Assembly: GCF_036409475.1 (NCBI RefSeq) | Contig: NZ_JAYRCK010000001.1 | Coordinates: forward strand, 62,001 to 126,000 | Direction: 5' to 3' | Source of the DNA: Scandinavium sp036409475 | GTDB taxonomy: Bacteria > Pseudomonadota > Gammaproteobacteria > Enterobacterales > Enterobacteriaceae | Length of the DNA stretch: 64,000 bases | Shown here: positions 8,940-18,232 of the stretch, piece by piece | Layout of the letters: every line of letters begins with the position of its first letter | How positions within the stretch are numbered: the stretch's first letter is position 1 | Position numbers and translations under genes: made by a program | Notes under the pieces: generated by a model | Database searches by the model: none | What the model was told of the DNA's origin: nothing | Seen by the model: the letters and a program-made list of their open reading frames with translations, nothing else

Positions 8940-9004
8940 CAATCAAGGGGAGTTATTGTCAATAACGGGATCAAAATCGCTTCAGCATTATAGTTAAATA
9001 ACTT

Positions 9005-10333
9005 TTATCCATTCTGCTTATGACTGAATGACAGCTTTCCGGCTTCCACCAGAGAAAGTCCGCGAGTTTCTGGCGCGTAAAGAAAAGAAATGACAAGTCC
9101 AAATAATGAGATAGCGGCTCCAATAAGCATGACAGTGCTGATTCCATACCGGCTAATAAAGACCGGGAGCGCCAGCGTTGACACTACAGTCCCTATTCGA
9201 CTGATAGACATAATCACCCCCACCGCTGAGGCCCGAATATCTGTTGGGAACAATTCATTCGGATAAAGCCATTGCAAAATACCCGGCCCACCAGAGAAAA
9301 AGGCGTAGGCTGCAAAGGCGCAAACAACGAGGACAATACCAGGATTATCTAACAAACCTAATACGGCCAGTGCCGCCGTCATCATCGCATAGCTAACAAT
9401 CAGCAACGGACGCCGCCCCATTTTATTCAGCCAGTACATGGCAGGCAGGCAACCCAACATAAAGAACAGGCTTATCACCACATTCCCCAGTGCTGCACTT
9501 TTCCCTTGATCCAGGCCCAACAGGCCAACGATTTTTGGACCAAAGGTATAGATGGCAAACATCGGGATCACCTGACAGGTCCAGATCGCCGCCACAAACA
9601 GAACAAACGGCAGATGCCTGCGAGTAAACAGGTGCATAAAGCGGGATTGAGCCTGCGGCTCTTCGTCGAAGACGACCGGTTCACCAAACAGGCGAATCAT
9701 CATTTGCTCACACTCTTTCACTCTGCCCTGACGCAGCAGCCAACGCGGTGATTCCGGTAAATCAAAACGCCCGACGAGGATAATCAGACAAGGAATGGCC
9801 GCGCTGCCGAGCATCCAGCGCCAGCCGTCCGCCACGTCGTATAACGCATAGCCCACCAGATTGGCGCAGGTTGCGCCGACATACCACATGGCCGCAATAA
9901 AGCCGACAGCAAAAGCTCTTTGGCGGGTATTGGAAAACTCCGTGATCATCGAGGTGGCAATGGGATAATCCGCCCCAATGACAACCCCAATGGCAACGCG
10001 CATCACCAGCAGCTCTGCTGGCGATGAGACAAACATGGTCGCTATCGAAATCAGGCCAATGGCGACGATGTCGATCAGAAACATTTTGCGCCGCCCAACC
10101 CGGTCGCAAATGTAACCAAACAACGTGGTGCCGATAAACAACCCCACCAGCGTTCCGGCCCCCAGCAAACCTATCCATTCGGCATCCAGTTTTAATAACG
10201 GCGTAAGCTGCTCCAGCGCAACGCCAATCATCACCAGCACATAGCCGTCCAGAAAGGGGCCTCCGCTGCCCCAAAGCATGATCCGCCGATGAACGGATGA
10301 GAACCGAAGATCATCGAAATTCCGCGCTTGCAT
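9005..10333 (-). CDS. yaaU: YaaU, MFS transporter of the fix operon
   Basis: YaaU is a 442-residue major facilitator superfamily protein of the sugar/metabolite:H+ symporter type, with 12 predicted membrane segments. Family motifs are visible: GYICDRVGRRK between helices 2 and 3, PESPRWLL after helix 6, and a C-terminal APETRG. The start MQARNFDDLRFSSVHRRI (10333) matches E. coli YaaU; upstream codons run into fixX. It lies 10 nt after fixX as in E. coli, so co-transcription with fixABCX is likely. The substrate is unknown; a carnitine-related compound is only a guess from context. Confidence 0.93.
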   Translation of the reverse strand: MQARNFDDLRFSSVHRRIMLWGSGGPFLDGYVLVMIGVALEQLTPLLKLDAEWIGLLGAGTLVGLFIGTTLFGYICDRVGRRKMFLIDIVAIGLISIATMFVSSPAELLVMRVAIGVVIGADYPIATSMITEFSNTRQRAFAVGFIAAMWYVGATCANLVGYALYDVADGWRWMLGSAAIPCLIILVGRFDLPESPRWLLRQGRVKECEQMMIRLFGEPVVFDEEPQAQSRFMHLFTRRHLPFVLFVAAIWTCQVIPMFAIYTFGPKIVGLLGLDQGKSAALGNVVISLFFMLGCLPAMYWLNKMGRRPLLIVSYAMMTAALAVLGLLDNPGIVLVVCAFAAYAFFSGGPGILQWLYPNELFPTDIRASAVGVIMSISRIGTVVSTLALPVFISRYGISTVMLIGAAISLFGLVISFLYAPETRGLSLVEAGKLSFSHKQNG

Positions 10334-10343
10334 AGTGGCACCC

Positions 10344-10631
10344 TCAGCCGTAGCGATAGTCCACGCCAAAAGTGCCCCGCGGATATTCCCATTTTTCCAG
10401 TGCGCTTGTGAGCCCCAGAATTCGGCAAGTTCCACATTCGAGGCAGCCCGCATAATCAAAACGGACCGAGCCATCGTCCTGCTTTTTATAAAGGCCTGCC
10501 GGGCAAGCTTTGGTTAAAACCTCCAGCACCTGTTGGTCAGGCTGCGTTTTAATAATGATGTGGGGTTGATGTTCATCGACATTGAATTTATTGATGCCCA
10601 GTTTGACATCCACGTTCACAGGCAGACTCAT
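10344..10631 (-). CDS. fixX: FixX, ferredoxin-like protein
   Basis: FixX is a 95-residue ferredoxin-like partner of FixC, probably holding an FeS cluster through CPAGLY and the CLECGTCR motif. With FixABC it is thought to carry electrons towards crotonobetainyl-CoA reduction. Its length equals the E. coli protein. It overlaps fixC by 4 nt. Confidence 0.96.
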   Translation of the reverse strand: MSLPVNVDVKLGINKFNVDEHQPHIIIKTQPDQQVLEVLTKACPAGLYKKQDDGSVRFDYAGCLECGTCRILGLTSALEKWEYPRGTFGVDYRYG

Positions 10632-11914
10632 AAGGCAGTCACTCCTTTAATGCCATCTTTGATCAGGTTCATAAAGCCCACCTTTTTGGCGTGCCGGAGC
10701 ATATTCTTGCGCAGCGGAACCGGGGTTTTCCCGGTGACAGTAAAAAGATCGCCCGCCATGCCAATAGCCATTTCCGGGTATTGGCTGAACATGCGCGGGT
10801 TATCCAGAAACGCGGGCATTCTTTGATAAAATTTCATATCCCGTAGCGGACCGGCTTCCAGCAACGCCTGATATTCATCAAGGCTCTTTTTACTGAAATC
10901 ATTACGCCGCAGGGCACTCAACACCGTTTTTGCCGCCGCTTCACCGGACGAAATAGCCAGATCCATGCCGCGAATGGTGAAACCGATGTTCATGCACATT
11001 CCTGCTGCATCACCGGCGATCAGCACCCCATCGCGTACCAGCTCGCTCTGCATTCTGAGGCCAGCTTCCGGCACCACGTGAGCCCCGTACTCCTTCATCA
11101 CACCACCTTCGATAAGTGGCGCAATCGTCGGGTGGTGTTTGAAATCCTCCAGCATTTGCGGAACGGACTTTTTTGCCTCTTTCAGATGATGTAAGCCGCA
11201 CACCAGCCCCAAAGACACGCTGCTGTCGTTGGTGTAAAGAAAACCACCGCCCATCAGTCCATCCGTGGGTGAACCTGCCAGCAGCCACGCAACCCCTTCA
11301 TTACCCCGCACATTGAAACGGTTTTGCAGGACCTCTTTCGGCAATTCGATAATTTCTTTTACCCCTACCGCCACATTCTCGGCGGCGACAGGTTTCGTCA
11401 TGCCCAGTTGTTCAGCCAGTAAAGAATTAACGCCGTCTGCGAGGATCACCGTTTTGGCTTCCAGCACATCGCCATCCGCTTCCACGCCCACCACTTTGCC
11501 GTTTTTCAGTACCAGCCTGTCCACGCGGATCCCGGTGATGCACTGCGCGCCTGCGTTTTCCGCCTGCTCCATCAGCCACGCGTCAAAGCGGCTGCGTAAC
11601 ACGGACCAGGATACTTCACCCGGCGCGGCGTCATCGCCCGTTTGATACTCCACCGTCATCGCCCGCGTGTCGGTCAGAAAGGACATTCTTTCACGCGTGA
11701 TGATACGTTCCACCGGAGCCTGTTTTGCAAAACCAGGAATTATGCGCTCCAGACTGTGCGCATACAGGCGGCCCCCGGTCATGTTCTTGGCACCTGCTGA
11801 ATTTCCCCGCTCGATGAGCAAGACCTGCGCCCCTTCCCTGGCCAACACCAGCGCAGCAACCGTTCCCGCCACACCAGCCCCTACGATGATGGCATCGAAA
11901 ACATCTTCGGACAT
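10628..11914 (-). CDS. fixC: FixC, flavoprotein dehydrogenase
   Basis: FixC is a 428-residue flavoprotein of the ETF:quinone oxidoreductase family. The N-terminal Rossmann motif is GAGVAGTVAALVLAREG, followed by ERG. A second FAD motif is GVLIAGDAAGMCMNIGF. The start at ATG 11914 has GGAG 5 nt upstream and matches the E. coli length. It acts with FixABX in anaerobic carnitine metabolism. Confidence 0.97.
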   Translation of the reverse strand: MSEDVFDAIIVGAGVAGTVAALVLAREGAQVLLIERGNSAGAKNMTGGRLYAHSLERIIPGFAKQAPVERIITRERMSFLTDTRAMTVEYQTGDDAAPGEVSWSVLRSRFDAWLMEQAENAGAQCITGIRVDRLVLKNGKVVGVEADGDVLEAKTVILADGVNSLLAEQLGMTKPVAAENVAVGVKEIIELPKEVLQNRFNVRGNEGVAWLLAGSPTDGLMGGGFLYTNDSSVSLGLVCGLHHLKEAKKSVPQMLEDFKHHPTIAPLIEGGVMKEYGAHVVPEAGLRMQSELVRDGVLIAGDAAGMCMNIGFTIRGMDLAISSGEAAAKTVLSALRRNDFSKKSLDEYQALLEAGPLRDMKFYQRMPAFLDNPRMFSQYPEMAIGMAGDLFTVTGKTPVPLRKNMLRHAKKVGFMNLIKDGIKGVTAL

Positions 11915-11973
11915 AACCACTCCTGAACACTCGATTTGCCAGCAGAGCGCTATTCACGCTCTGCTGACCGACA

Positions 11974-12915
11974 TTAATGGGCTAACAGTCGAGTCAGCGC
12001 CGGAAGCACAGTGAACAAATCACCGACGAGGCCGTAATCGGCATACTGGAAGATCGGCGCGTTTTTGTCCTTGTTGATAGCCACAATCGTCTGCGCCCCA
12101 TTGGCCCCAACCATGTGTTGAATTTGCCCGGAAATCCCGACAGCCAGATAAAGCTCGGGCTTGAGCATCAGGTTTGAAATGCCGACATAACGTTCGTGCG
12201 CCATCCACTTTTCGTTCTCTGCCACCGGGCGAGAACACGCCAGCTCTGCGCCAATGGCTGCACACAACGCCTCGGCCAAAGGAATGTTCTCTTTGCTGCC
12301 GATACCCCGACCGACGCTGACCACCAGCCGCGCTTTATCCAGCGCAACAGAATGACTTTCCCGACGCTGAGAGCCGTTGCAAACGATGTTGTAAGCAGGT
12401 GCCTGCCACTGCAAAGAGTGAGCGACGCCTGTTAACGCGCTATTCGGCGTTACCGCCTCGAACGCGCCGCTGCTAAGGGTTAACACCGCAAAAGGTGAAC
12501 TCAGCGTTTCATGGCTGAATGCCAGCCCGCCATACACCATATGTTTCGCAACCAGGTCGCCCGCGGCAAACTCAGCGGCGCTGGCATCATTCACCACAGC
12601 CGCCGCGAGACGCGCGCCCAGCCTTGCGGCCAGCAGCTTTCCGCGTCGATTGGCGGGTAACACCACCAGACCGCTGTCTGCCTGATTTTTAATGGCCTGC
12701 ACCAGCGTGTCGGCGTAATCCTCGATAATCCTGTCAGCGGGCTTTCCTTCCAGTTGCCACACCTGGTTGGCCCCCAGTTGAAAAGCGGCCTCACTCTGTG
12801 CGGCATCAAGCGTAAACACCTGCACACTTTCGCCCAACGTGCTGGCTGCCGTCATCAATTCCGGTAAACGGGACGCGGTGTCGCTGAAAACCCAAACGGT
12901 AGAAAATTGACTCAT
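11974..12915 (-). CDS. fixB: FixB, electron transfer flavoprotein alpha subunit
   Basis: FixB is a 313-residue ETF-alpha homologue, the same length as in E. coli. The C-terminal FAD-binding part shows VSVGRGIGSKEN, AVGISGQIQHMVG and AINKDKNAPIF, the ETF-alpha signature. It should pair with FixA and pass electrons to CaiA. Confidence 0.97.
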   Translation of the reverse strand: MSQFSTVWVFSDTASRLPELMTAASTLGESVQVFTLDAAQSEAAFQLGANQVWQLEGKPADRIIEDYADTLVQAIKNQADSGLVVLPANRRGKLLAARLGARLAAAVVNDASAAEFAAGDLVAKHMVYGGLAFSHETLSSPFAVLTLSSGAFEAVTPNSALTGVAHSLQWQAPAYNIVCNGSQRRESHSVALDKARLVVSVGRGIGSKENIPLAEALCAAIGAELACSRPVAENEKWMAHERYVGISNLMLKPELYLAVGISGQIQHMVGANGAQTIVAINKDKNAPIFQYADYGLVGDLFTVLPALTRLLAH

Positions 12916-12927
12916 GACCTGTCCCTC

Positions 12928-13698
12928 TTACTGAATAATTTTGCGTAAATGCCCGGCGAAAGCGGCGATCTGCTCCTCCCCGTCACCTTCAATCACCACT
13001 CGCAGGCGCTCTTTTTGTTTCGGTGCAGCGATCTGCTGCGCCGAGCGAGCGGCAAACTCGGTGACGCCAGCCTCTGCCGCCGTCCAGACCTGCACGGGCT
13101 TTTTCGCCGCGCTCAAAATGGCTTTCATGGAAGGAATTTGAGGGGCATTAATGTCGGTGGTGACGCACAGCACCGCAGGCAGCGACACGGTCAGCGTTTC
13201 GGTTTCGTCTTCAAGTTCGCGCTCTACCACAAGGGCATCCGCGCTTGAGGAAATGATGCGTTTAATCCCGTTGAGTGCAGGGACAGACAGCGCTTCACCC
13301 ACCAGCAACCCCACCTGTTGAGCGTATAAATCCGCGGAACCGTCGCCGCAGAGAATCAGATCGAAGCCCTGCTTACGAGCCGCGCCAGCAAGGATTGCAG
13401 CGGTTTGGTGCGGAAGCGCGTGCTCCAGTTGCTCGTCGATAACCACCACAAGTTCATCCGGCCCGCGTGAAAGAACATCTTTGCGCCCTTTCACGTTGTT
13501 GAGTGCACTGCCCCCCACACTCATCGCCACGACGTGACATGCCGGGTCCTGTGCCTTGAGTTGTACCGCCGCTTCAATGGCGTTCAAATCGTACTGACTG
13601 ATTTTGTTCTCCGCACGCGAGAAGTCCAAAGCGCCATCAGTATCAATAATAATATCCTGTTCATCGGGCACGCTTTTGTAGCATGTAATAATCTTCAT
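12928..13698 (-). CDS. fixA: FixA, electron transfer flavoprotein beta subunit
   Basis: FixA is a 256-residue ETF-beta homologue (same length as in E. coli), starting MKIITCYKSVPDEQDI. It forms the FixAB heterodimer. It is the first gene of fixABCX and is transcribed away from caiT. The gap to fixB is 12 nt. Expression is expected to depend on the shared fix/cai control region. Confidence 0.97.
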   Translation of the reverse strand: MKIITCYKSVPDEQDIIIDTDGALDFSRAENKISQYDLNAIEAAVQLKAQDPACHVVAMSVGGSALNNVKGRKDVLSRGPDELVVVIDEQLEHALPHQTAAILAGAARKQGFDLILCGDGSADLYAQQVGLLVGEALSVPALNGIKRIISSSADALVVERELEDETETLTVSLPAVLCVTTDINAPQIPSMKAILSAAKKPVQVWTAAEAGVTEFAARSAQQIAAPKQKERLRVVIEGDGEEQIAAFAGHLRKIIQ

Positions 13699-13786
13699 TA
13701 CCTCTCCTGATACTTAATGTGAATACGTCACCGGTAACGGCAATGCTTAAAATAAATAGCATGACAACCCGTGTAAAAATAAAACC

Positions 13787-13863
13787 CAGGTCACCAATAT
13801 TGAAGGCGTTAATATTCCCAGGAAAGAAGATTCAATATTGCCACCTGACTCACCAATATTGAA
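13787..13863. promoter_or_regulatory. Three copies of a CaiF-type operator element
   Basis: TCACCAATATTGAA occurs at 13791-13804 and again at 13850-13863. An inverted copy, TTCAATATTGCCACC, lies at 13831-13845. Copies 1 and 2 form a longer dyad that starts CAGGT and ends ACCTG (13787-13847). Given the position between fixA and caiT, binding by CaiF is the likely role. The match to the published CaiF site was not checked. Confidence 0.65.
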
Positions 13864-13958
13864 CGATAATGTAAACCAGTTGTGTCATTAAAACCCTAAC
13901 CATCTGTATTTAAAAATAAAAATAACCACTTTATTAAAATGGTCATTCAACATACCTC

Positions 13959-13974
13959 TGTGACAACCCTCACA
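13959..13974. promoter_or_regulatory. CRP site, perfect half-sites
   Basis: The sequence TGTGA-CAACCC-TCACA has both CRP half-sites exact, with the 6-bp spacer. It is central in the fix/cai divergent region, as expected for an operon known to need cAMP-CRP. Confidence 0.8.
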
Positions 13975-14125
13975 GAATGTTGTGGCTCCAGCTCCCATTA
14001 TGAGTCGGAAACTTGTACCACTTAAGGATAAGTCTGGGTATGAATGAATAGCTTCACACTCTCATTAGAAACAAACCGGATACTGTGATGCGCTTATTTG
14101 CGCTCTCTAAAAGCGGAATTTAACC

Positions 14126-15640
14126 ATGAGCAAAGAAAAGAGAAAGGTAGGAATAGAACCGAAAGTTTTCTTTCCGCCGTTAATTATTGTTGGGGTCCTC
14201 TGTTGGCTTACCGTTCGTGATTTGGATGCAGCCAATACCGTTATTAATGCCGTTTTTAGCTATGTCACTAACGTCTGGGGTTGGGCGTTTGAATGGTACA
14301 TGGTGGTGATGTTCGGCGGCTGGTTTTGGCTGGTCTTTGGCCCGCATGCCAAAAAGCGGCTTGGGGATGAACCTCCGGAATTCAGCACGGCTAGCTGGGT
14401 TTTCATGATGTTTGCTTCCTGCACCTCTGCCGCAGTGCTGTTCTGGGGTTCGATAGAGATTTATTACTATATTTCCAGCCCACCGTTTGGCCTGGCGCCC
14501 TACTCTGTCCAGGCCAAAGAACTGGGCCTCGCTTACAGCCTGTTGCACTGGGGACCGCTGCCGTGGGCCACTTACAGCTTCCTGTCCGTCGCCTTCGCGT
14601 ACTTCTTCTTTGTTCGCAAAATGGAAGTGATTCGCCCCAGCAGCACGCTTATTCCCCTGATGGGCGAAAAACGCGCCAACGGGCTGATTGGCACCATCAT
14701 CGATAACTTTTACCTGGTGGCGCTGATCTTTGCCATGGGCACCAGCCTTGGCCTGGCAACGCCGTTGGTCACGGAGTGTATTCAGTATCTGTTCGGCGTG
14801 CCGCACACCCTCGCGCTGGACGGCATCATCATTACCTGCTGGATAATCCTTAATGCCATCTGTGTCGCCTGCGGCCTGCAAAAAGGCGTCAAGATAGCGA
14901 GCGATGTGCGTAGCTACCTCAGTTTCCTGATGCTTGGCTGGGTGTTTATCGTCAGCGGTGCCAGCTTCATCATGAACTATTTCACCGATTCGGTCGGTAC
15001 GCTGCTGATGTATCTGCCGCGAATGCTGTTTTATACCGACCCGATTGGTAAAAGCGGCTTCCCGCAGGGCTGGACCGTGTTTTATTGGGCCTGGTGGGTC
15101 ATTTACGCCATCCAGATGAGCATTTTCCTTGCCCGCATCTCCAAAGGCCGCACCGTGCGCGAGTTATGCCTCGGCATGGTTGCCGGGTTGACCGCCGCCA
15201 CCTGGCTGCTGTGGACCATTCTGGGCAGCAACACCCTGCAGTTAATCGACCATAACCTCATCAACATTCCGCAGCTTATCGATCAGTACGGCGTGCCGCG
15301 CGCCATTATCGAAACCTGGGCCGCGCTGCCGCTCAAAACGGTCACTATCTGGGGCTTCTTCATCCTGTGCTTCATCGCCACCGTGACCCTGATCAATGCC
15401 TGTTCTTACACCCTGGCGATGTCGACTTGCCGCTCCGTCAAAGACGGTGACGAGCCACCGCTGCTGATACGTATTGGCTGGTCGGTGCTGGTTGGGGTTA
15501 TCGGCATTGTCCTGCTGGCACTGGGCGGCCTGAAACCGATTCAGACAGCCATCATCGCCGGAGGCTGCCCGCTGTTTTTCGTCAACATATTGGTCACGCT
15601 CTCGTTTATCAAAGACGCCAAAAAGAACTGGAAAGCGTGA
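14126..15640 (+). CDS. caiT: CaiT, L-carnitine/gamma-butyrobetaine antiporter
   Basis: CaiT exchanges external carnitine for internal gamma-butyrobetaine across the inner membrane. It belongs to the BCCT family and is 504 residues long as in E. coli. Known substrate-site residues are all in place: Tyr114, Trp142, the WAWW run with Trp323 and Trp324, and Met331. Arg262, which replaces sodium in CaiT, is also present. It is the first gene of the cai operon. Confidence 0.98.
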   Translation: MSKEKRKVGIEPKVFFPPLIIVGVLCWLTVRDLDAANTVINAVFSYVTNVWGWAFEWYMVVMFGGWFWLVFGPHAKKRLGDEPPEFSTASWVFMMFASCTSAAVLFWGSIEIYYYISSPPFGLAPYSVQAKELGLAYSLLHWGPLPWATYSFLSVAFAYFFFVRKMEVIRPSSTLIPLMGEKRANGLIGTIIDNFYLVALIFAMGTSLGLATPLVTECIQYLFGVPHTLALDGIIITCWIILNAICVACGLQKGVKIASDVRSYLSFLMLGWVFIVSGASFIMNYFTDSVGTLLMYLPRMLFYTDPIGKSGFPQGWTVFYWAWWVIYAIQMSIFLARISKGRTVRELCLGMVAGLTAATWLLWTILGSNTLQLIDHNLINIPQLIDQYGVPRAIIETWAALPLKTVTIWGFFILCFIATVTLINACSYTLAMSTCRSVKDGDEPPLLIRIGWSVLVGVIGIVLLALGGLKPIQTAIIAGGCPLFFVNILVTLSFIKDAKKNWKA

Positions 15641-15677
15641 GTCCCACGCTCACATCAACACGAAAGAGGTTAAAGAG

Positions 15678-16820
15678 ATGGATTTTAGACTTAACGATGA
15701 GCAGGAGCTGTTTGTCGCTGGCATTCGCGAATTAATGGCCAGCGAGAACTGGGAAACCTACTTTGCTCAGTGTGACAAAGACAGCGTGTACCCGGAGCGC
15801 TTCGTCAAAGCCCTCGCTGAGATGGGCATCGACAGCCTGCTCATTCCTGAAGAGCACGGTGGACTGGATGCCGGGTTTGTCACCGTGGCTGCCGTCTGGA
15901 TGGAGCTTGGGCGACTGGGTGCGCCAACCTATGTGCTCTATCAATTGCCTGGCGGGTTTAACACCTTCCTGCGCGAAGGATCTCAGGAACAAATCGATAA
16001 CATCATGGCGTTTCGCGGCACCGGGAAGCAAATGTGGAACTCTGCCATCACCGAACCCGGTGCGGGATCGGACGTTGGCAGCCTGCAAACCACTTATACC
16101 CGCAAAGATGGTAAGGTTTATTTGAACGGCAGCAAATGTTTTATCACCAGCAGCGCCTACACCCCTTACGTCGTGGTTATGGCGCGTGATGCGGCTTCGC
16201 CAGACAAAGCCGTCTTCACCGAGTGGTGTGTGGATATGAGCAAACCGGGGATCAAAATCAACAAGCTGGAAAAACTCGGTCTGCGCATGGACAGCTGCTG
16301 CGAACTGACGTTCGACAACGTTGAGCTTGAAGAAAAAGACCGCTTCGGTCGCGAAGGCAACGGCTTCAACCGGGTGAAAGAAGAGTTCGACCATGAACGC
16401 TTCCTGGTGGCACTCACCAACTACGGTACCGCCATGTGCGCTTTTGAAGACGCGGCGCGTTATGCCAACCAGCGCATTCAGTTTGGCGAAACCATCGGGC
16501 GCTTCCAGCTGATTCAGGAAAAGTTCGCCCACATGGCCATCAAACTGAATTCAATGAAAAACATGCTGCTGGAAACGGCCTGGAAGAGCGACAACGGGCT
16601 TATCACCTCCGGCGATGCGGCGATGTGCAAATACTTCTGCGCCAATGCGGCGTTTGAAGTGGTGGACTCCGCGATGCAGGTGCTGGGCGGCGTCGGGATC
16701 GCCGGGAATCATCGCATCACCCGTTTCTGGCGCGATTTGCGTGTCGACCGCGTCTCGGGCGGGTCCGATGAGATGCAAATCCTGACGCTGGGCCGGTCGG
16801 TGCTTAAGCAGTATCGCTAA
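15678..16820 (+). CDS. caiA: CaiA, crotonobetainyl-CoA reductase
   Basis: CaiA is a 380-residue acyl-CoA dehydrogenase-type flavoenzyme. It runs in the reducing direction, turning crotonobetainyl-CoA into gamma-butyrobetainyl-CoA with electrons from FixAB. Typical motifs are ITEPGAGSDVG in the middle domain and LGGVGIAGNH and SGGSDEMQ near the C-terminus. An AAAGAGG-like ribosome site precedes ATG 15678. The gap to caiT is 37 nt. Confidence 0.97.
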   Translation: MDFRLNDEQELFVAGIRELMASENWETYFAQCDKDSVYPERFVKALAEMGIDSLLIPEEHGGLDAGFVTVAAVWMELGRLGAPTYVLYQLPGGFNTFLREGSQEQIDNIMAFRGTGKQMWNSAITEPGAGSDVGSLQTTYTRKDGKVYLNGSKCFITSSAYTPYVVVMARDAASPDKAVFTEWCVDMSKPGIKINKLEKLGLRMDSCCELTFDNVELEEKDRFGREGNGFNRVKEEFDHERFLVALTNYGTAMCAFEDAARYANQRIQFGETIGRFQLIQEKFAHMAIKLNSMKNMLLETAWKSDNGLITSGDAAMCKYFCANAAFEVVDSAMQVLGGVGIAGNHRITRFWRDLRVDRVSGGSDEMQILTLGRSVLKQYR

Positions 16821-16826
16821 ACAGAT

Positions 16827-16911
16827 TGCCCGGTGGCGCTAACGCTTACCGGGCCTACAAACCCGCTCCGGTATCAATGTAGGCCCGTGCAAGCATTAGC
16901 GCCGCCGGGCA
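16827..16911. repeat. BIME: inverted REP pair between caiA and caiB
   Basis: Two REP units face each other: TGCCCGGTGGCGCTAACGC and its partner ending GCGCCGCCGGGCA, each with a GGGCCTACA-type tail towards the centre. They can form stable hairpins in the cai mRNA and may affect the relative levels of caiTA and caiBCD. Confidence 0.85.
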
Positions 16912-16946
16912 GTGACACCGGACCCGAGTTATCAAAGGAGTGAAAC

Positions 16947-18164
16947 ATGAACACGCCGTTACCTATGCCGCAATTTGGTCCGCTTGCCGGGCTGAGAGTG
17001 GTTTTCTCAGGCATCGAAATCGCCGGGCCGTTTGCCGGGCAACTGTTTGCCGAATGGGGTGCCGAAGTTATCTGGATTGAGAACGTCGCCTGGGCCGACA
17101 CCATTCGTGTGCAGCCTCATTATCCGCAGCTTTCGCGCCGCAACCTGCACGCCCTGTCGCTCAATATCTTCAAGGATGAAGGCCGTGATGCTTTCCTGAA
17201 ACTGATGGAAACCACAGATATTTTCATTGAAGCCAGCAAAGGCCCCGCGTTTGCCCGTCGGGGTATCACCGATGACGTACTCTGGCAACACAATCCGAAA
17301 CTGGTGATCGCTCATCTTTCTGGCTTTGGCCAGTATGGCGACCCGCAGTACACCAACCTGCCCGCCTATAACACCATCGCCCAGGCCTTCAGCGGTTATC
17401 TCATTCAGAACGGCGATGTCGACCAGCCGATGCCCGCGTTTCCCTACACCGCAGACTACTTCTCTGGCATGACGGCTACCACTTCAGCACTGGCGGCGCT
17501 ATATAAGGCTCGGCAGACCGGCAAAGGTGAAAGTATCGATATCGCCATGTACGAAGTGATGCTGCGTATGGGGCAGTATTTCATGATGGATTACTTCAAC
17601 GGCGGTGAAATCTGCCCACGCATGACCAAAGGCAAAGACCCCTACTACGCCGGTTGCGGGCTTTATCGCTGTAACGACGGTTTTATCGTGATGGAAATTG
17701 TCGGCATCAGCCAGATTGAAGAGATTTTTGTCGATATCGGGCTGGCTCATCTGCTGGGCACGCCAGACATTCCTAAGGGTACGCAACTTATTCACCGTGT
17801 GGAGTGCCCTTATGGGCCGTTGGTCGAAGAGAAACTCGACGCGTGGCTGGCAGCACGCAGTATTGAAGAGGTGCTGAGCAGGCTTGGCGAACTCAACATC
17901 GCCAGCGCCAAAGTGCTGACCATTCCAGAGCTTGAGGGAAATCCACAGTATCAGGCGCGTGAGTCGATCACCGAATGGCAAACCCTGAACGGGGATACCT
18001 GCAAAGGGCCCAATGTGATGCCGAAGTTCAAACATCATCCGGGGCAAATCTGGCGCGGTATGCCCTCTCACGGCATGGACACCGCCGCCATCTTACGCAA
18101 CATCGGCTACAGCGAAGCCGATATCAGGGAGCTGGTCGAGAAAGGACTGGCTAAAACGGAGTAA
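16947..18164 (+). CDS. caiB: CaiB, crotonobetainyl-CoA:carnitine CoA-transferase
   Basis: CaiB is a class III CoA-transferase that moves CoA between gamma-butyrobetainyl- or crotonobetainyl-CoA and carnitine. It is 405 residues long. The catalytic aspartate lies in PYTADYFSG (Asp170; Asp169 in E. coli). GPFAGQLFAEWGAEVIWIE near the start is the family nucleotide-binding region. AGGAGTG precedes the start codon. Confidence 0.98.
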   Translation: MNTPLPMPQFGPLAGLRVVFSGIEIAGPFAGQLFAEWGAEVIWIENVAWADTIRVQPHYPQLSRRNLHALSLNIFKDEGRDAFLKLMETTDIFIEASKGPAFARRGITDDVLWQHNPKLVIAHLSGFGQYGDPQYTNLPAYNTIAQAFSGYLIQNGDVDQPMPAFPYTADYFSGMTATTSALAALYKARQTGKGESIDIAMYEVMLRMGQYFMMDYFNGGEICPRMTKGKDPYYAGCGLYRCNDGFIVMEIVGISQIEEIFVDIGLAHLLGTPDIPKGTQLIHRVECPYGPLVEEKLDAWLAARSIEEVLSRLGELNIASAKVLTIPELEGNPQYQARESITEWQTLNGDTCKGPNVMPKFKHHPGQIWRGMPSHGMDTAAILRNIGYSEADIRELVEKGLAKTE

Positions 18165-18232
18165 CCGCAGAAAGCGCTCAAACCGGCACGGTGCGCGATT
18201 TGAGCCTCTGTACTCAGGACGGGAAGGGTTTA

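Larger units (their letters stand above)
13699..14125. promoter_or_regulatory. fix/cai divergent control region
   Basis: This 427-bp AT-rich region separates fixA and caiT. It holds three copies of a CaiF-type element and one perfect CRP site, listed separately. No coding potential was seen. In E. coli this region is known to bind CRP, FNR and CaiF. Confidence 0.85.
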
